DNA from: Streptomyces lanatus
Lineage (GTDB): Bacteria; Actinomycetota; Actinomycetes; Streptomycetales; Streptomycetaceae
Direction of reading: 5' to 3'
DNA length: 64,000 nt
Assembly: GCF_014655715.1 (NCBI RefSeq)
Contig: NZ_BNBM01000010.1
Span: forward strand, 224,800 to 288,799
Shown here: piece by piece, positions 7,421 through 16,251 of the stretch
Numbering within the stretch: the first letter of the stretch is position 1
Layout of the letters: each line of letters starts with the position of its first letter
Position numbers and translations under genes: made by a program
Notes under the pieces: generated by a model
What the model was told of the DNA's origin: nothing
The model's database searches: none
The model's input: the letters and a program-made list of their open reading frames with translations, nothing else

Positions 7421-10213
7421 TCAGCTCGCGAAACCGATCGAGGTCTGGTCGGACTCGAGGTCTTTCATCAGGGTCCGCTTGATCAGGTCGATCTTGGCCA
7501 GCTGGGCGTGCCGCAGTTCACGCTGCTCGGCCAGTGCGGTCACCGCATCGACGATGCGCTGCTGTTCCTGGAGACTCGGCAATTCGATCTCCACATTCAG
7601 CAGTCGGCCGGCAGGCAGGTCATACAGCGCGTCGCGGCTTTCACGCGCCTGCGCGTAGAGACGGGGGTGCACCGAGCGGTGTGAGAGCCAGGCCGCCAGA
7701 TATCCCGGCAGGATGCGTGTGGTGTCCGGCGAGAGCCTGACGACGCTTCCGCCGTACGTGGCGCTGGGAAGTTGCTCCCTCCACACGATCGCACGGTACC
7801 CCCGGCCTGCCATGACACGAGCCGTGAGCAAGACGTCGCCCGCGACCAGCATCTCAGACAGTCTGGGAGGGGAGTCTGCACGCCGGTAACGGAGCCCAGC
7901 CGCCACGAATCCCCGCTCAGTGAGGTGACGAGCCTCCACTGCGGGAATACCATTCGTCTCCTCACCCAGGCGACCGGACGTTCCGGTCCTGGCGGTCTTG
8001 ATGACGTCTCCGAGAGTGCAGCGATCGACTCGGCCTTCAACCTCGGACGCGGCGTCGAGTACCGGTAGCAGAATCATCAGCTCGTCCACGTCCAACTTGT
8101 CCAGGGCCCCTTCGACGGTCTTCTCCGTGTCTGTCAGGGCATGGATTCGCTGTGCCGTCTGGCGCCGTCTGTCCGCCACATCCCCGCCGGTCAGCGAGGA
8201 GAGGTCCCACGCGCTCTGCTGAGACCACGGGTTGTTCTGGAGGAATCCGGCGCTCGGGCCGGTCAGCTGGGACTCGATCTCACGGAACGACAGCCCGTAC
8301 TTCTCCTGCCACTTCTCGTACGTCTCGACCAGCTCGCTTCGCCTCGACGCGACGAGGGCGTCGATCCTGGTCGTCAGACCTTCCCGAAGTGCGGACAGGT
8401 CCTCGACCGGCGGCAGCAGACGGCCGCGCCGAGCCAGCGTCCTGACATGGGGTCCGATCTCACGCCACCAGTCCGCGAATGCTCCGGAGAGGGCATGAGT
8501 AGCCAGGATGCTCGGCGCTCCCATCAACTCTCGGCACACCTTGAGCAGTTCGAGCCTCAAGTCATCCATCCGGTTGTTGGGCGTCTCATGACCACTCGGT
8601 GCCGGTACAAGCCCTGCAATGTCCCTCTCCGCCACCTTCCACCACTCACCGAAGGCAGCGAGCAGGCGCTGCTCACGGTCCTGGGCCAGTTCAGCCAGTA
8701 CTCGAGCATCCGGCCGCTCGGGAGGAGGCAGGAAATCCATGTAGGCCGGATCTCCGTACCGCGCGGTGAAGAGTTGCCGTGGCGTGATCCCGTAGGCTCC
8801 CAGCAACGCATTCTTGTCATTGATCTCGGATACAGGCATGCCACCGCTCATGTGGGCCTGAATGTCCTGCGGTTCCGGTAGCGGGGTGCTGTCCACGTAC
8901 CTGCGGATGTTGAGACTGTCCTCGTTCTCGGAGAGATACGACCGGTCCACGACTCGAGCGAACCGATGGACGTCTTCAAAACCTCGAACTGCGGAAGCGA
9001 TCTTCTCGACGTGTTCCGATCGCATCAGGTTCTGCGCGAGCCCACGTTCGTATTCACGAGAGGCATCGATGAACAGCACCTTGCCGCGCCGCTCCGGCCT
9101 CTTCTGTCCGGGAGCCCGCAGCAGCAGCACGCAGGGCGCGACTGCGGTCGACGAGAAGAGGTTCGGCGCGAGACCGATGACAGCCTCGACCACGTCGGCG
9201 TCCAGCAGCGCCGAGCGCGTGGCCTGGTCTCGCCCACCACGGAACAGCGGGCTATGCGTCACCACAGTGCAGACCGATCCGCCGCGCCGGCTCACCAGGC
9301 CGAGCATGTACTGGAGCAAGGCCCAGTCCGCCGGACCCCTTTCGGAGACCGGTCCGTACAGTGCGTGCTGTCCCAGTGCCTGTGCCTGGTCCGCCCCGAG
9401 GGTCAAACCAAACGGTGGAACGCTGAGAACAAGGTCGAACTCATCTACCGCCTCGGGTGCCGGCGACAGAGAATCACCGCATTCAAGGGCAGCGTCCTTG
9501 ATCCCGTGAAAGTACAGGTTGAGCCCTGCCAGTTCAGCTGTCGCGGAGTTGAGGTCCTGACCGGCGAGCGCCAACGGTTGAGGATTTCCCCCTTGCTCAT
9601 CCACGTACTGTTTGGCGCGCAGGAGCATGCCCCCGGTCCCGCAGAAAGGGTCATAGATCCGCGTGCCCACCTGGGGCTGAGCGATTTCGGTCAGCAGGTG
9701 GACCAACTCGCGCGGCGTGTAGTGTTCTCCCGAATATCGCATGGACGCCTCGGTCGCCTTCAGAAAGGCCTCCACGGCATCTCCGAGCATCTCCGGGTAA
9801 GCCAGGGCTTCGAAGCCGAAGCGTCTCCCTCGGATCCCTCGGAACGCCTCGATCAACCCCTCTTGAGCAGCACGGTCCAAGCGCATCGTGACAGAGGCCG
9901 CCCGGCGCAGGAGCGCAGCGATCAGCGTTCGCGGATCCCCGTCTGCCCTGTTCGCGTCTTGCACAGCGAGTGCCTGGCCTTCGAGGATGCTGGGCAGCAC
10001 ACCGGCGGCCCGCCCCTCCTGCGCTGCGGCCACGAAGGCCCGGAACTCAGGTGATAGCGCCTCGTCGAACTCGTCGAGCGCGTGCTGCAAAAAGAGCATC
10101 GCGAGGGCCAGATCCCGCCGCTCCCGCGGGTCACTGACAACGCGGGGCACCGCTTCCATCGCGTTACGAAGAACACGCTCCACGTCATTCGGCACGGTGA
10201 AGTTCAAAGCCAC
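7421..10213 (-). CDS. HsdM-HsdS fusion with substituted methyltransferase motif IV (VPPF)
   Basis: The 930-residue protein combines an HsdM-like N-terminus with a C-terminal half-HsdS. Motif I (DPFCGTGG, about residues 188-195) is intact, so SAM could still bind. The expected catalytic NPPF is VPPF at about 265-268, and the codon is GTT, at least two changes from an Asn codon. After the methylase domain comes a region clearly homologous to the neighbouring HsdM (LNIRRYVD-TP-PEPQD ... YMDFLPPPERPDA). Then comes one target-recognition domain and the conserved HsdS helix (ELPSLQEQQRIVDAVTALAE). GTG 10213 follows a G-rich Shine-Dalgarno; an ATG at 10234 is possible but sits directly on its own purine tract. 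It is probably transcribed with RloA/RloB upstream. A methylation-dead DNA-binding component is the likely role, by inference. Confidence 0.85.
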   Translation of the reverse strand: MALNFTVPNDVERVLRNAMEAVPRVVSDPRERRDLALAMLFLQHALDEFDEALSPEFRAFVAAAQEGRAAGVLPSILEGQALAVQDANRADGDPRTLIAALLRRAASVTMRLDRAAQEGLIEAFRGIRGRRFGFEALAYPEMLGDAVEAFLKATEASMRYSGEHYTPRELVHLLTEIAQPQVGTRIYDPFCGTGGMLLRAKQYVDEQGGNPQPLALAGQDLNSATAELAGLNLYFHGIKDAALECGDSLSPAPEAVDEFDLVLSVPPFGLTLGADQAQALGQHALYGPVSERGPADWALLQYMLGLVSRRGGSVCTVVTHSPLFRGGRDQATRSALLDADVVEAVIGLAPNLFSSTAVAPCVLLLRAPGQKRPERRGKVLFIDASREYERGLAQNLMRSEHVEKIASAVRGFEDVHRFARVVDRSYLSENEDSLNIRRYVDSTPLPEPQDIQAHMSGGMPVSEINDKNALLGAYGITPRQLFTARYGDPAYMDFLPPPERPDARVLAELAQDREQRLLAAFGEWWKVAERDIAGLVPAPSGHETPNNRMDDLRLELLKVCRELMGAPSILATHALSGAFADWWREIGPHVRTLARRGRLLPPVEDLSALREGLTTRIDALVASRRSELVETYEKWQEKYGLSFREIESQLTGPSAGFLQNNPWSQQSAWDLSSLTGGDVADRRRQTAQRIHALTDTEKTVEGALDKLDVDELMILLPVLDAASEVEGRVDRCTLGDVIKTARTGTSGRLGEETNGIPAVEARHLTERGFVAAGLRYRRADSPPRLSEMLVAGDVLLTARVMAGRGYRAIVWREQLPSATYGGSVVRLSPDTTRILPGYLAAWLSHRSVHPRLYAQARESRDALYDLPAGRLLNVEIELPSLQEQQRIVDAVTALAEQRELRHAQLAKIDLIKRTLMKDLESDQTSIGFAS

Positions 10214-10278
10214 GCCTTCCCCCCAATCTCGCATCTCCCACTGCGCGGCGCCCCCCACCACACACGGAGACAGTTGGC

Positions 10279-10995
10279 TCAGTAGTCGACCACGCCCAGG
10301 CCTTCTTCGACGAAGCGCCACACGTCGGTGTAGGGGTCCCAGTGATTCTGGTCAGGGCCTGTGTGCACGGCGTTGATCTGCTGCGCGTACTGGCGAGCCT
10401 TCTTGTAGTTGCGCGCCAGCTGCCCCGGCTTGATCCGTTTGGCGTCCTCCGGTGACACAGTCTGGCTGTTGGCGCCGTATGTCTGAAGAAGGCCAGGCTG
10501 CCGCTTGAGGCGGCCGGCGACGTCGTCGCAGACGCCGCCGAAGGTGCTCGTGTAGTTCTGGTAGTGGAGCAGGCGCCACAGCTCGAAGCAGGGGTGGGAG
10601 TAAGCGATGTGGACCCCTGCCTTCTTCGCCCGTGAGAAGGCCGTTGGGATGTCCTTGTGCTGATCCCGGTCGAAAAGGCACCAGACCTGGGGCCAGTTCC
10701 AGTCCTCAGGTTTCAGGCCTGCCCTCTTGGCAGCCCTCCGCACTTCGGTCAGCTTGTCGATGGCGTCTTCCACGAGGGGCAGGGGCTTGCGGCGGCTCGA
10801 CGAAGCTGCGGCGTTCTCGATGTAGTGATTGATCCTGCGACCCTGCTGCGCGCGGGTCCCGTGCTCCATCACGTACTCGACGAACTCCGGCTCGGTGACC
10901 TCGCCCTCCGTGAAGACGTACACCTCACGAGGCCGGTCACCGGCTCGTGGCTTCTTGCCGCGGCTTACGCCGTCCCGCCCCTTGACCCTCGCCAT
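10279..10995 (-). CDS. rloB: RloB-family (Toprim-like) protein
   Basis: The 238-residue protein matches the RloB pattern. It has a basic N-terminus, then VYVFTEGEVTEPEFVEYV (Toprim-like Glu), WCLFDRDQHKD (acidic DxD region) and SHPCFELWRLLHY, which is characteristic of this family. RloB genes were first noted inside type I restriction-modification loci. They pair with an AAA ATPase in systems resembling AbiL, from memory. The predicted action is nuclease-like processing of nucleic acid under control of the ATPase. The start ATG overlaps the stop of the upstream ATPase gene as ATGA, so the two are translationally coupled. All motif residues I can recognise are present, so this component appears functional. 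Confidence 0.85.
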   Translation of the reverse strand: MARVKGRDGVSRGKKPRAGDRPREVYVFTEGEVTEPEFVEYVMEHGTRAQQGRRINHYIENAAASSSRRKPLPLVEDAIDKLTEVRRAAKRAGLKPEDWNWPQVWCLFDRDQHKDIPTAFSRAKKAGVHIAYSHPCFELWRLLHYQNYTSTFGGVCDDVAGRLKRQPGLLQTYGANSQTVSPEDAKRIKPGQLARNYKKARQYAQQINAVHTGPDQNHWDPYTDVWRFVEEGLGVVDY

Positions 10996-12248
10996 CAGGA
11001 ACGCTCTGCCTCCCCTGCCAGTGCTGTCAGCACCCTCCGGCCGATCTGTCCTTGAGTCACACGCGGTACCGCGCCGAAGGCGCCCGCGAGGTAGGAGTCG
11101 CTCAGGTCTTCTTCAGGCCCGGGATCGACATCGCTGAGCGGATACAGCTCCGTGGCTCCGCTATCGTCCTTCTCCGTCAGCCAGATCTGCCCCGGTTCCA
11201 ATGGGCGACCGCCTCGTGGGCTCTTGAGCAGCGAGGGGTCGTGTGAGGTGAAGACGAGCTGTGCGCCCTTGGTGTTGACCCAGGGAGCCTGGAAGAGCCG
11301 AACGACTTCGGCCGCGAAACGGGGATGGAGGCTCGCATCCAGTTCATCGATGAGCAGGACAGCACCTCGGTCCAGAGCCAGCAGCAGAGGCCCGATCAGC
11401 GCGAACCACGAGCGTGTGCCGAACGACTCCCGCTGCCAGTCGAAGGCCACAGGCTCACCTGCGTCACTTCCGTGGAGAAGACGAACCCGTGGGCTCTGTC
11501 CCGGCTGATGCTCGACTTCAGCGCCTTTGATGCCGAGGTCGGCTACACGGAGCAGTTCCTCGATACGGTCGCGGGACGTCTCGTTCAGGAGCTCACGAGC
11601 AGTAAAGGCTTCGCGCTGGCTGCGCTCGGTCTCCGGGGTGATATCCCAGAGGTTCTGGTTGAACCACTGGTAGATCCTGGTGAGTTGAGGGTGGTTGTCG
11701 TTGGCGGCTCTACTGAGCAAGAGAGCGTTGGGGCGGGTGCTACGGGCCAGGAGGGCACGGTCCTGAATGCGGTCACCCGGGAACTCGAAGACGCTGCCGC
11801 GCGTGGCGTCGCGATCCAGCCACACCTGACGTCGCCCCTTGGGATACGAGTGAAGCCACTCGGATTCCACCCTCGTCGAACCGAGTTCGAACCCGTAAGT
11901 CCACCGAACCCCGTCTTCGAGGACGAAGTCGGCTTCATAGAAGGTGCTTTCAGCGGTCGACTTGGGATCGAGCGCGAACTCCTCCCTGGGAATCCCCTGG
12001 TAAGAAGTCCACCCCCCATACGATCCGAGGACCGCTTCCTTCATCTTCATGAGGGCGGTGATGACGTTCGACTTGCCCGATGCGTTGGCGCCGAAGATGC
12101 CGAGCACCGGGTAGACCTGGAGCGACTTCCCGTCGGAGAGCGTCAGCGTGCGCGCCGCGTCCGATTCATCGCCCTGCGGGACCACGAAGGACAGCTCTTG
12201 CTCGTCCCGCAGCGATCGCACGTTCGCCGCGCGAAATCTCAGCAGCAT
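10995..12248 (-). CDS. rloA: AAA ATPase of RloA/AbiLi-like family
   Basis: The 417-residue ABC/SMC-type ATPase has Walker A GANASGKS at about residues 53-60. It also has a signature-like SFGTRSW, Walker B AVLLIDELDASLHP at about 295-308, and an H-loop FTSHD. The N-terminus (MLLRFRAANVRSLRDEQELS) is typical of AAA_15/AAA_21 proteins in phage-defence pairs. No membrane segments are seen. It probably senses or clamps on nucleic acid and controls the coupled RloB protein. It is the first gene of the leftward island and lies 61 bp downstream of the response regulator stop, so read-through from that operon is possible. Which named defence type it belongs to cannot be settled by eye. Confidence 0.85.
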   Translation of the reverse strand: MLLRFRAANVRSLRDEQELSFVVPQGDESDAARTLTLSDGKSLQVYPVLGIFGANASGKSNVITALMKMKEAVLGSYGGWTSYQGIPREEFALDPKSTAESTFYEADFVLEDGVRWTYGFELGSTRVESEWLHSYPKGRRQVWLDRDATRGSVFEFPGDRIQDRALLARSTRPNALLLSRAANDNHPQLTRIYQWFNQNLWDITPETERSQREAFTARELLNETSRDRIEELLRVADLGIKGAEVEHQPGQSPRVRLLHGSDAGEPVAFDWQRESFGTRSWFALIGPLLLALDRGAVLLIDELDASLHPRFAAEVVRLFQAPWVNTKGAQLVFTSHDPSLLKSPRGGRPLEPGQIWLTEKDDSGATELYPLSDVDPGPEEDLSDSYLAGAFGAVPRVTQGQIGRRVLTALAGEAERS

Positions 12249-12309
12249 GCTGCCCTCCTCTCGTCGCGCACAGCGTAACCGGGTGATCGCGCACGCACCT
12301 ACCGGACGG

Positions 12310-13029
12310 TCACACCAGTCGCCGCGCCGTCGCCCACCGCGTCAGCTCATGCCGGTTCGACAACTGGAGCTTCCTCAACACCGCCGACACATGCGACTCG
12401 ACCGTCTTGACGGAGATGAACAGCTGCTTGGCGATCTCCTTGTACGCATAGCCCCGCGCGATCAGCCGCAGCACCTCCCGCTCGCGCTGGGTGAGCCGGT
12501 CGAGGTCCTCGTCGACCGGCGGCGCGTCCGTCGAGGCGAAGGCGTCCAGGACGAAGCCGGCGAGGCGCGGCGAGAACACCGCGTCGCCGTCCTGGACCCG
12601 GAAGATGGAGTCGACCAGGTCCGTGCCGGTGATCGTCTTCGTCACATAGCCGCGCGCACCGCCCCGGATCACACCGATGACGTCCTCCGCCGCGTCCGAC
12701 ACGGACAGCGCGAGGAAGCGGACGGGCTGCTCGGCGTCCGCCATCAACGGGGCGCAGCGGCGCAGCACTTCGACCCCGCCGCCGCCCGGGAGGTGCACGT
12801 CGAGGAGGACGACCTCGGGCCGGGTCGCGGTGATCACCGTGACCGCCTGGTCGACGTCCGCGGCCTCTCCGACGACCTCGACGCCGGTCTGCTCGGTCCG
12901 GCCGATCTCGGCCTGGACTCCCGTACGGAACATGCGGTGGTCGTCGACGAGCACCACGCGTACACGCCGCTCGTCCGCGCTTCCGCCGGTCGGTTCCGCC
13001 GGCTCGTTCGCCTCGGTCGGGTCGCTCAT
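12310..13029 (-). CDS. LuxR/NarL-type response regulator
   Basis: The 239-residue protein has a receiver domain (VVLVDDHRMFRTG; phosphoacceptor Asp in VVLLDVHLPGG at about residue 77; Lys in GYVTKT). A C-terminal LuxR HTH follows (LTQREREVLRLIARGYAYKEIAKQLFISVKTVESHV). The start ATG overlaps the stop of the sensor kinase (ATGA). It should receive phosphate from that PspC-domain kinase and regulate envelope-stress genes, perhaps including the divergent PspC operon; the target is inferred from context only. The N-terminal 20 residues are acidic, Pro-rich and variable. Confidence 0.92.
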   Translation of the reverse strand: MSDPTEANEPAEPTGGSADERRVRVVLVDDHRMFRTGVQAEIGRTEQTGVEVVGEAADVDQAVTVITATRPEVVLLDVHLPGGGGVEVLRRCAPLMADAEQPVRFLALSVSDAAEDVIGVIRGGARGYVTKTITGTDLVDSIFRVQDGDAVFSPRLAGFVLDAFASTDAPPVDEDLDRLTQREREVLRLIARGYAYKEIAKQLFISVKTVESHVSAVLRKLQLSNRHELTRWATARRLV

Positions 13030-14315
13030 GACGTCTTCTCCGCCCTCTCCATCTCCAGCTCGACCTCCGTGCCGCCGTCGGGCACCGCCCGCAGCCGGGC
13101 CGTACCGCCGTTGCGCTCCATGCGGCCGATGATCGATTCTCTGACACCCATGCGGTCGGCGGGTATCGAATCGAGGTCGAAGCCGGGACCGCGGTCCCGG
13201 ACCGACACGAAGACGGTCTTTCCCTCCACCTCGGCGTAGACCTGCACGGCGCCGCCCTCGCCACCGTACTTCGCGGCGTTCACCATCGCCTCGCGCGCGG
13301 CCTGCATCTGTGCGGCGATCCTCTCGTCGAGGGGGCAGTCGCCGACGACCACGACCTCTATCGGGACGCCGTGCTTGTCCTCCACCTCCGCGGCATTGCG
13401 CCGCACCGCGTCGGCGAGGTTGGCGGGTTCGTCGGCCTCGTCCTTGCCGGTGCCCTCGGGCTTGTACAGCCAGGTGCGCAGATCGCGCTCCTGGGCTCGG
13501 GCGAGGCGCCGGACCTCGTTCGCGTTCTCCGCGTTGCGCTGTATCAGGGTCAGGGTGTGCAGCACCGAGTCATGGACGTGCGCGGCGACCTCGGCGCGCT
13601 CCTGGGCGCGGATGCGCATCAGGCGTTCCTCGGAGAGATCCTGGGTCATCCGGACGAGGTAGGGCCCCGCGAGGAGCGTTATGCCGACGAGGACCGCGAG
13701 CGCAGCCTGGAGGACGGAGCCGAGGTGGGCCGCCGAGCCCTGGAGGACGAAGATGCCGGAGACGCCGGTCGTGACGAGGACGACGCCGCCCGCGGCGCGC
13801 AGCAGGCTGAGGGTCCGCCGGCGCCGTCCGACCTCCATCCAGCGGGCCCGCCGGGCATTGTCGGCCTGGCGCCAGACCAGGGCGACGCCGGCGCCGACGA
13901 GGACGGCGGGCAGGAGATAGGCCTTGGCGCCGTTCCCCAGATCGACGCTGCCGACGAAGACCATCGCCACGGCCACCATGAGCAGCAGCGCGACGATCTG
14001 TCCCTTGTCGGGCTTGCGGGCGACGAGTCTGCGGCGGCCGTCGGGCGCTGTCTCGGTGGAGAAGGGGGACGGGCGCTGCGCGTCGACCCCGCCGACGCCG
14101 AGCGGCACGAAGAACCAGAACGCGGCATACAGCAGAGCGCCGAGGCCGTCCGCCATGAACAGGCCGACGAAGACGAGCCGCACCCAGATGACGGGCAGGC
14201 CGAGATGCCCGGCGAGCCCCCGCGCCACGCCCCCGAGCCAGCGACCGTCACTGCTGCGGTAGAGCTTGCGCGGCGGCCGCGGTTCGGCGAGTGGCGCTGC
14301 TGCGGCTTCCGGCAT
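13026..14315 (-). CDS. PspC-domain sensor histidine kinase
   Basis: The membrane histidine kinase is about 429 residues. It begins with a cytoplasmic PspC domain (LYRSSDGRWLGGVARGLAGHL ... VRLVFV), followed by several transmembrane helices in the first half. The dimerisation/phosphotransfer helix is of the HisKA_3 type (AAHVHDSVLHTLTLIQRNAE). The ATPase domain has N-box AREAMVNAAKYGG and G1 VRDRGPGFD. It is paired with the overlapping response regulator. The start at 14315 (MPEAAAAP) is preferred because the PspC domain follows 15 residues later, but no strong ribosome site is visible and the ATG at 14351 remains possible. PspC on a kinase and on the divergent protein suggests a shared envelope-stress signal. 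Confidence 0.88.
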   Translation of the reverse strand: MPEAAAAPLAEPRPPRKLYRSSDGRWLGGVARGLAGHLGLPVIWVRLVFVGLFMADGLGALLYAAFWFFVPLGVGGVDAQRPSPFSTETAPDGRRRLVARKPDKGQIVALLLMVAVAMVFVGSVDLGNGAKAYLLPAVLVGAGVALVWRQADNARRARWMEVGRRRRTLSLLRAAGGVVLVTTGVSGIFVLQGSAAHLGSVLQAALAVLVGITLLAGPYLVRMTQDLSEERLMRIRAQERAEVAAHVHDSVLHTLTLIQRNAENANEVRRLARAQERDLRTWLYKPEGTGKDEADEPANLADAVRRNAAEVEDKHGVPIEVVVVGDCPLDERIAAQMQAAREAMVNAAKYGGEGGAVQVYAEVEGKTVFVSVRDRGPGFDLDSIPADRMGVRESIIGRMERNGGTARLRAVPDGGTEVELEMERAEKTS

Positions 14316-14494
14316 GCCATCGATGTTCACACGCCCGGCCCAGCGGGGCATCAGGGTCGACCCCCTAGACTCCCCTGATCTTCGAGGGCCGCTGCCTCGA
14401 ACGCTTCCCCCTCCCCCGCCTCAGGGCCGATATCAGGGTCCGACCAGGGTCATTCCGACTCCCATCCGACCGACCCGCCCGTCACCATGGACAC

Positions 14495-15988
14495 ATGACT
14501 GATCACCAGCACGCCGCGGACTCCGTGCCCGGGCCGGACGACGTGCCCACCGCGGGCACCCCGTCCGGCCCGGCACCCGCGAGCGCCGCGGGTGAGGAAC
14601 CGCGCGCACCCGCGGGCGCGGAAACAACGGACACGACTGATGGGGCGGATACGGCAAGCACGGCGGGCACAGCGGGCCCAGGGCAACCGCCGGAAACACC
14701 GGCACCCGCCCTCGCCCCACCCCACCGCTTCCGCCGCGACCGCCGCGGCAAGATGCTGGCCGGCGTGTGTGCCGGGCTCGGGCGGCAGTGCGACATGGAC
14801 CCGGTGATCTTCCGGATCACCCTCGCCGTACTCTCCGCGACCGGCGGAATAGGCCTCATCTTCTACGGCTTCGCCTGGCTCTTCGTCCCGTACGACGACG
14901 AGGACGAGAACGAGGTGCGCAAGCTGCTGACCGGCCGCGTCGACGGACAGGCACTGACGGCGGTGCTGTTCGCGCTGGTCGGCTGCGGTGTGTTCCTGAC
15001 GCTGCTGAGCAACGGCGGCGTGCTGGCCTTCGCCGTCGTCCTCTCCCTCCTCCTCGCCGGCGCGGGCTACTGGTCACGGCACCGCAGCACCCCCGACCCG
15101 GACCCGCTCGCCGCCCAGGCCGTCGCCGACGCCCCACCGGAGGCCCAGGCGCCGCCGGTCCCCGCCGCCTACTCCTCCTGGTGGCGCGACCCCATCGTCA
15201 AGGACGGCACCCACGAGGGCGGCACGGGCTATCTCTGGGGCCCGCGCGACTCCCGCGACCGTGACATCGCGGCGGCGGTCAGCATCGGCCTCGGCGGTAC
15301 CTGGACCAGCCGCCGGGACATACAGACGCGGCGCTCCCCGCAGCCCAAGCCGCGCGGCCCCCGCTGGATAGGCGGCTGGGTGTTCCTGCTGGCCCTTCTC
15401 GCGGGCGCCCTCGGCACGGGCGGCACCTGGGAGGACCACGCCCTCGGCACCAGCCTCCAGACGGGCCTGGCCTGCGCGCTGCTGGTCATAGGCCTGGGCA
15501 TGGCGGTCAGCGCGTTCCTGGGCCGTACTGGAGCGGGCTCGGTCTTCCTGGCGATCATCACCGCGGGCCTGCTGGCCGCGTCGGCCGCCCTGCCCAAGGA
15601 CATCAGCACCCACTGGATCGAGAAGGACTGGCGCCCGGCGGCGGTGACGGACGTACAGAACCAGTACGACCTGGGAACCGGCGTCGGCACCCTCGATCTG
15701 ACCCGCCTCGACCTCTCGAAGGACCGGGCGGTGACGACGAGGGCCGATGTGGGCGTAGGCCGGCTCAAGGTGATCGTCCCGAAGGACGCGACCGTGAAGG
15801 TGAGCATCGACGTGGGGGTGGGAGACATCCAGTTGCCGGGTGACGACGAGCAGGACGTGGACGTGGCACCGGGCAAACACAAGGAGCTGACCCTGAACCC
15901 GCCGACGGGCACGAAGAGTGCGGGCACGCTGGACCTCGATCTGAGCGTCGGCGTCGGACAGGCGGAGGTGAGCCGTGCTACGTCATGA
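14495..15988 (+). CDS. PspC-domain membrane protein with C-terminal LiaF-like domain
   Basis: The protein is 497 residues. An 80-residue low-complexity Ala/Pro/Thr leader precedes a PspC domain (FRRDRRGKMLAGVCAGLGRQ, then IFRITLAVLSATGGIGLIFYG). Several transmembrane helices and a long loop follow. The C-terminus is a beta-helix-like domain rich in VGVGRLKVIVPKD and VGVGDIQLPG, resembling LiaF/DUF2154-type domains. It is divergent from the PspC sensor kinase by 180 bp and likely to be controlled by it. The second half of the protein probably sits outside the membrane and responds to envelope damage, by analogy to the families. Confidence 0.85.
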   Translation: MTDHQHAADSVPGPDDVPTAGTPSGPAPASAAGEEPRAPAGAETTDTTDGADTASTAGTAGPGQPPETPAPALAPPHRFRRDRRGKMLAGVCAGLGRQCDMDPVIFRITLAVLSATGGIGLIFYGFAWLFVPYDDEDENEVRKLLTGRVDGQALTAVLFALVGCGVFLTLLSNGGVLAFAVVLSLLLAGAGYWSRHRSTPDPDPLAAQAVADAPPEAQAPPVPAAYSSWWRDPIVKDGTHEGGTGYLWGPRDSRDRDIAAAVSIGLGGTWTSRRDIQTRRSPQPKPRGPRWIGGWVFLLALLAGALGTGGTWEDHALGTSLQTGLACALLVIGLGMAVSAFLGRTGAGSVFLAIITAGLLAASAALPKDISTHWIEKDWRPAAVTDVQNQYDLGTGVGTLDLTRLDLSKDRAVTTRADVGVGRLKVIVPKDATVKVSIDVGVGDIQLPGDDEQDVDVAPGKHKELTLNPPTGTKSAGTLDLDLSVGVGQAEVSRATS

Positions 15989-16205
15989 GTTCCAGCCCGG
16001 GAGGCTGGTCGCCGGAGCCTTCCTGACCGTCGCGGGCATCATCTACATCGGTGACGCGAACGACGCCTGGGAGACACCGTGGTTCGCGGTGATCCCCCTG
16101 GTCGTCGGCGGCCTGTTCCTGGCGGGCACGGCAGGGCTCCTGACCCGGGCGATACGCAGACGCCGACGCACACCGACGTCACCCCACACCCCACCGCACC
16201 CCTGA
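15975..16205 (+). CDS. Small membrane protein coupled to the PspC gene
   Basis: The 76-residue protein has two hydrophobic helices (LVAGAFLTVAGIIYIGDA; FAVIPLVVGGLFLAGTAGLL) and a basic Arg-rich cytoplasmic tail. GTG 15975 lies inside the 3' end of the PspC gene, with GGAGG six bases upstream. Translation should be coupled and the two products likely work together in the membrane. I do not recognise a named family. Confidence 0.75.
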   Translation: MLRHEFQPGRLVAGAFLTVAGIIYIGDANDAWETPWFAVIPLVVGGLFLAGTAGLLTRAIRRRRRTPTSPHTPPHP

Positions 16206-16251
16206 CCGAGCCCGACAGCCGCCAACGCCCGTAACCGGGTTGCGGCAAGAC

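Noticed and set aside
1..14500. A type I HsdR translocase/nuclease for the hsdM/hsdS genes
   Set aside because: No frame shows the DEAD-box helicase or nuclease motifs; HsdR is absent from this window.
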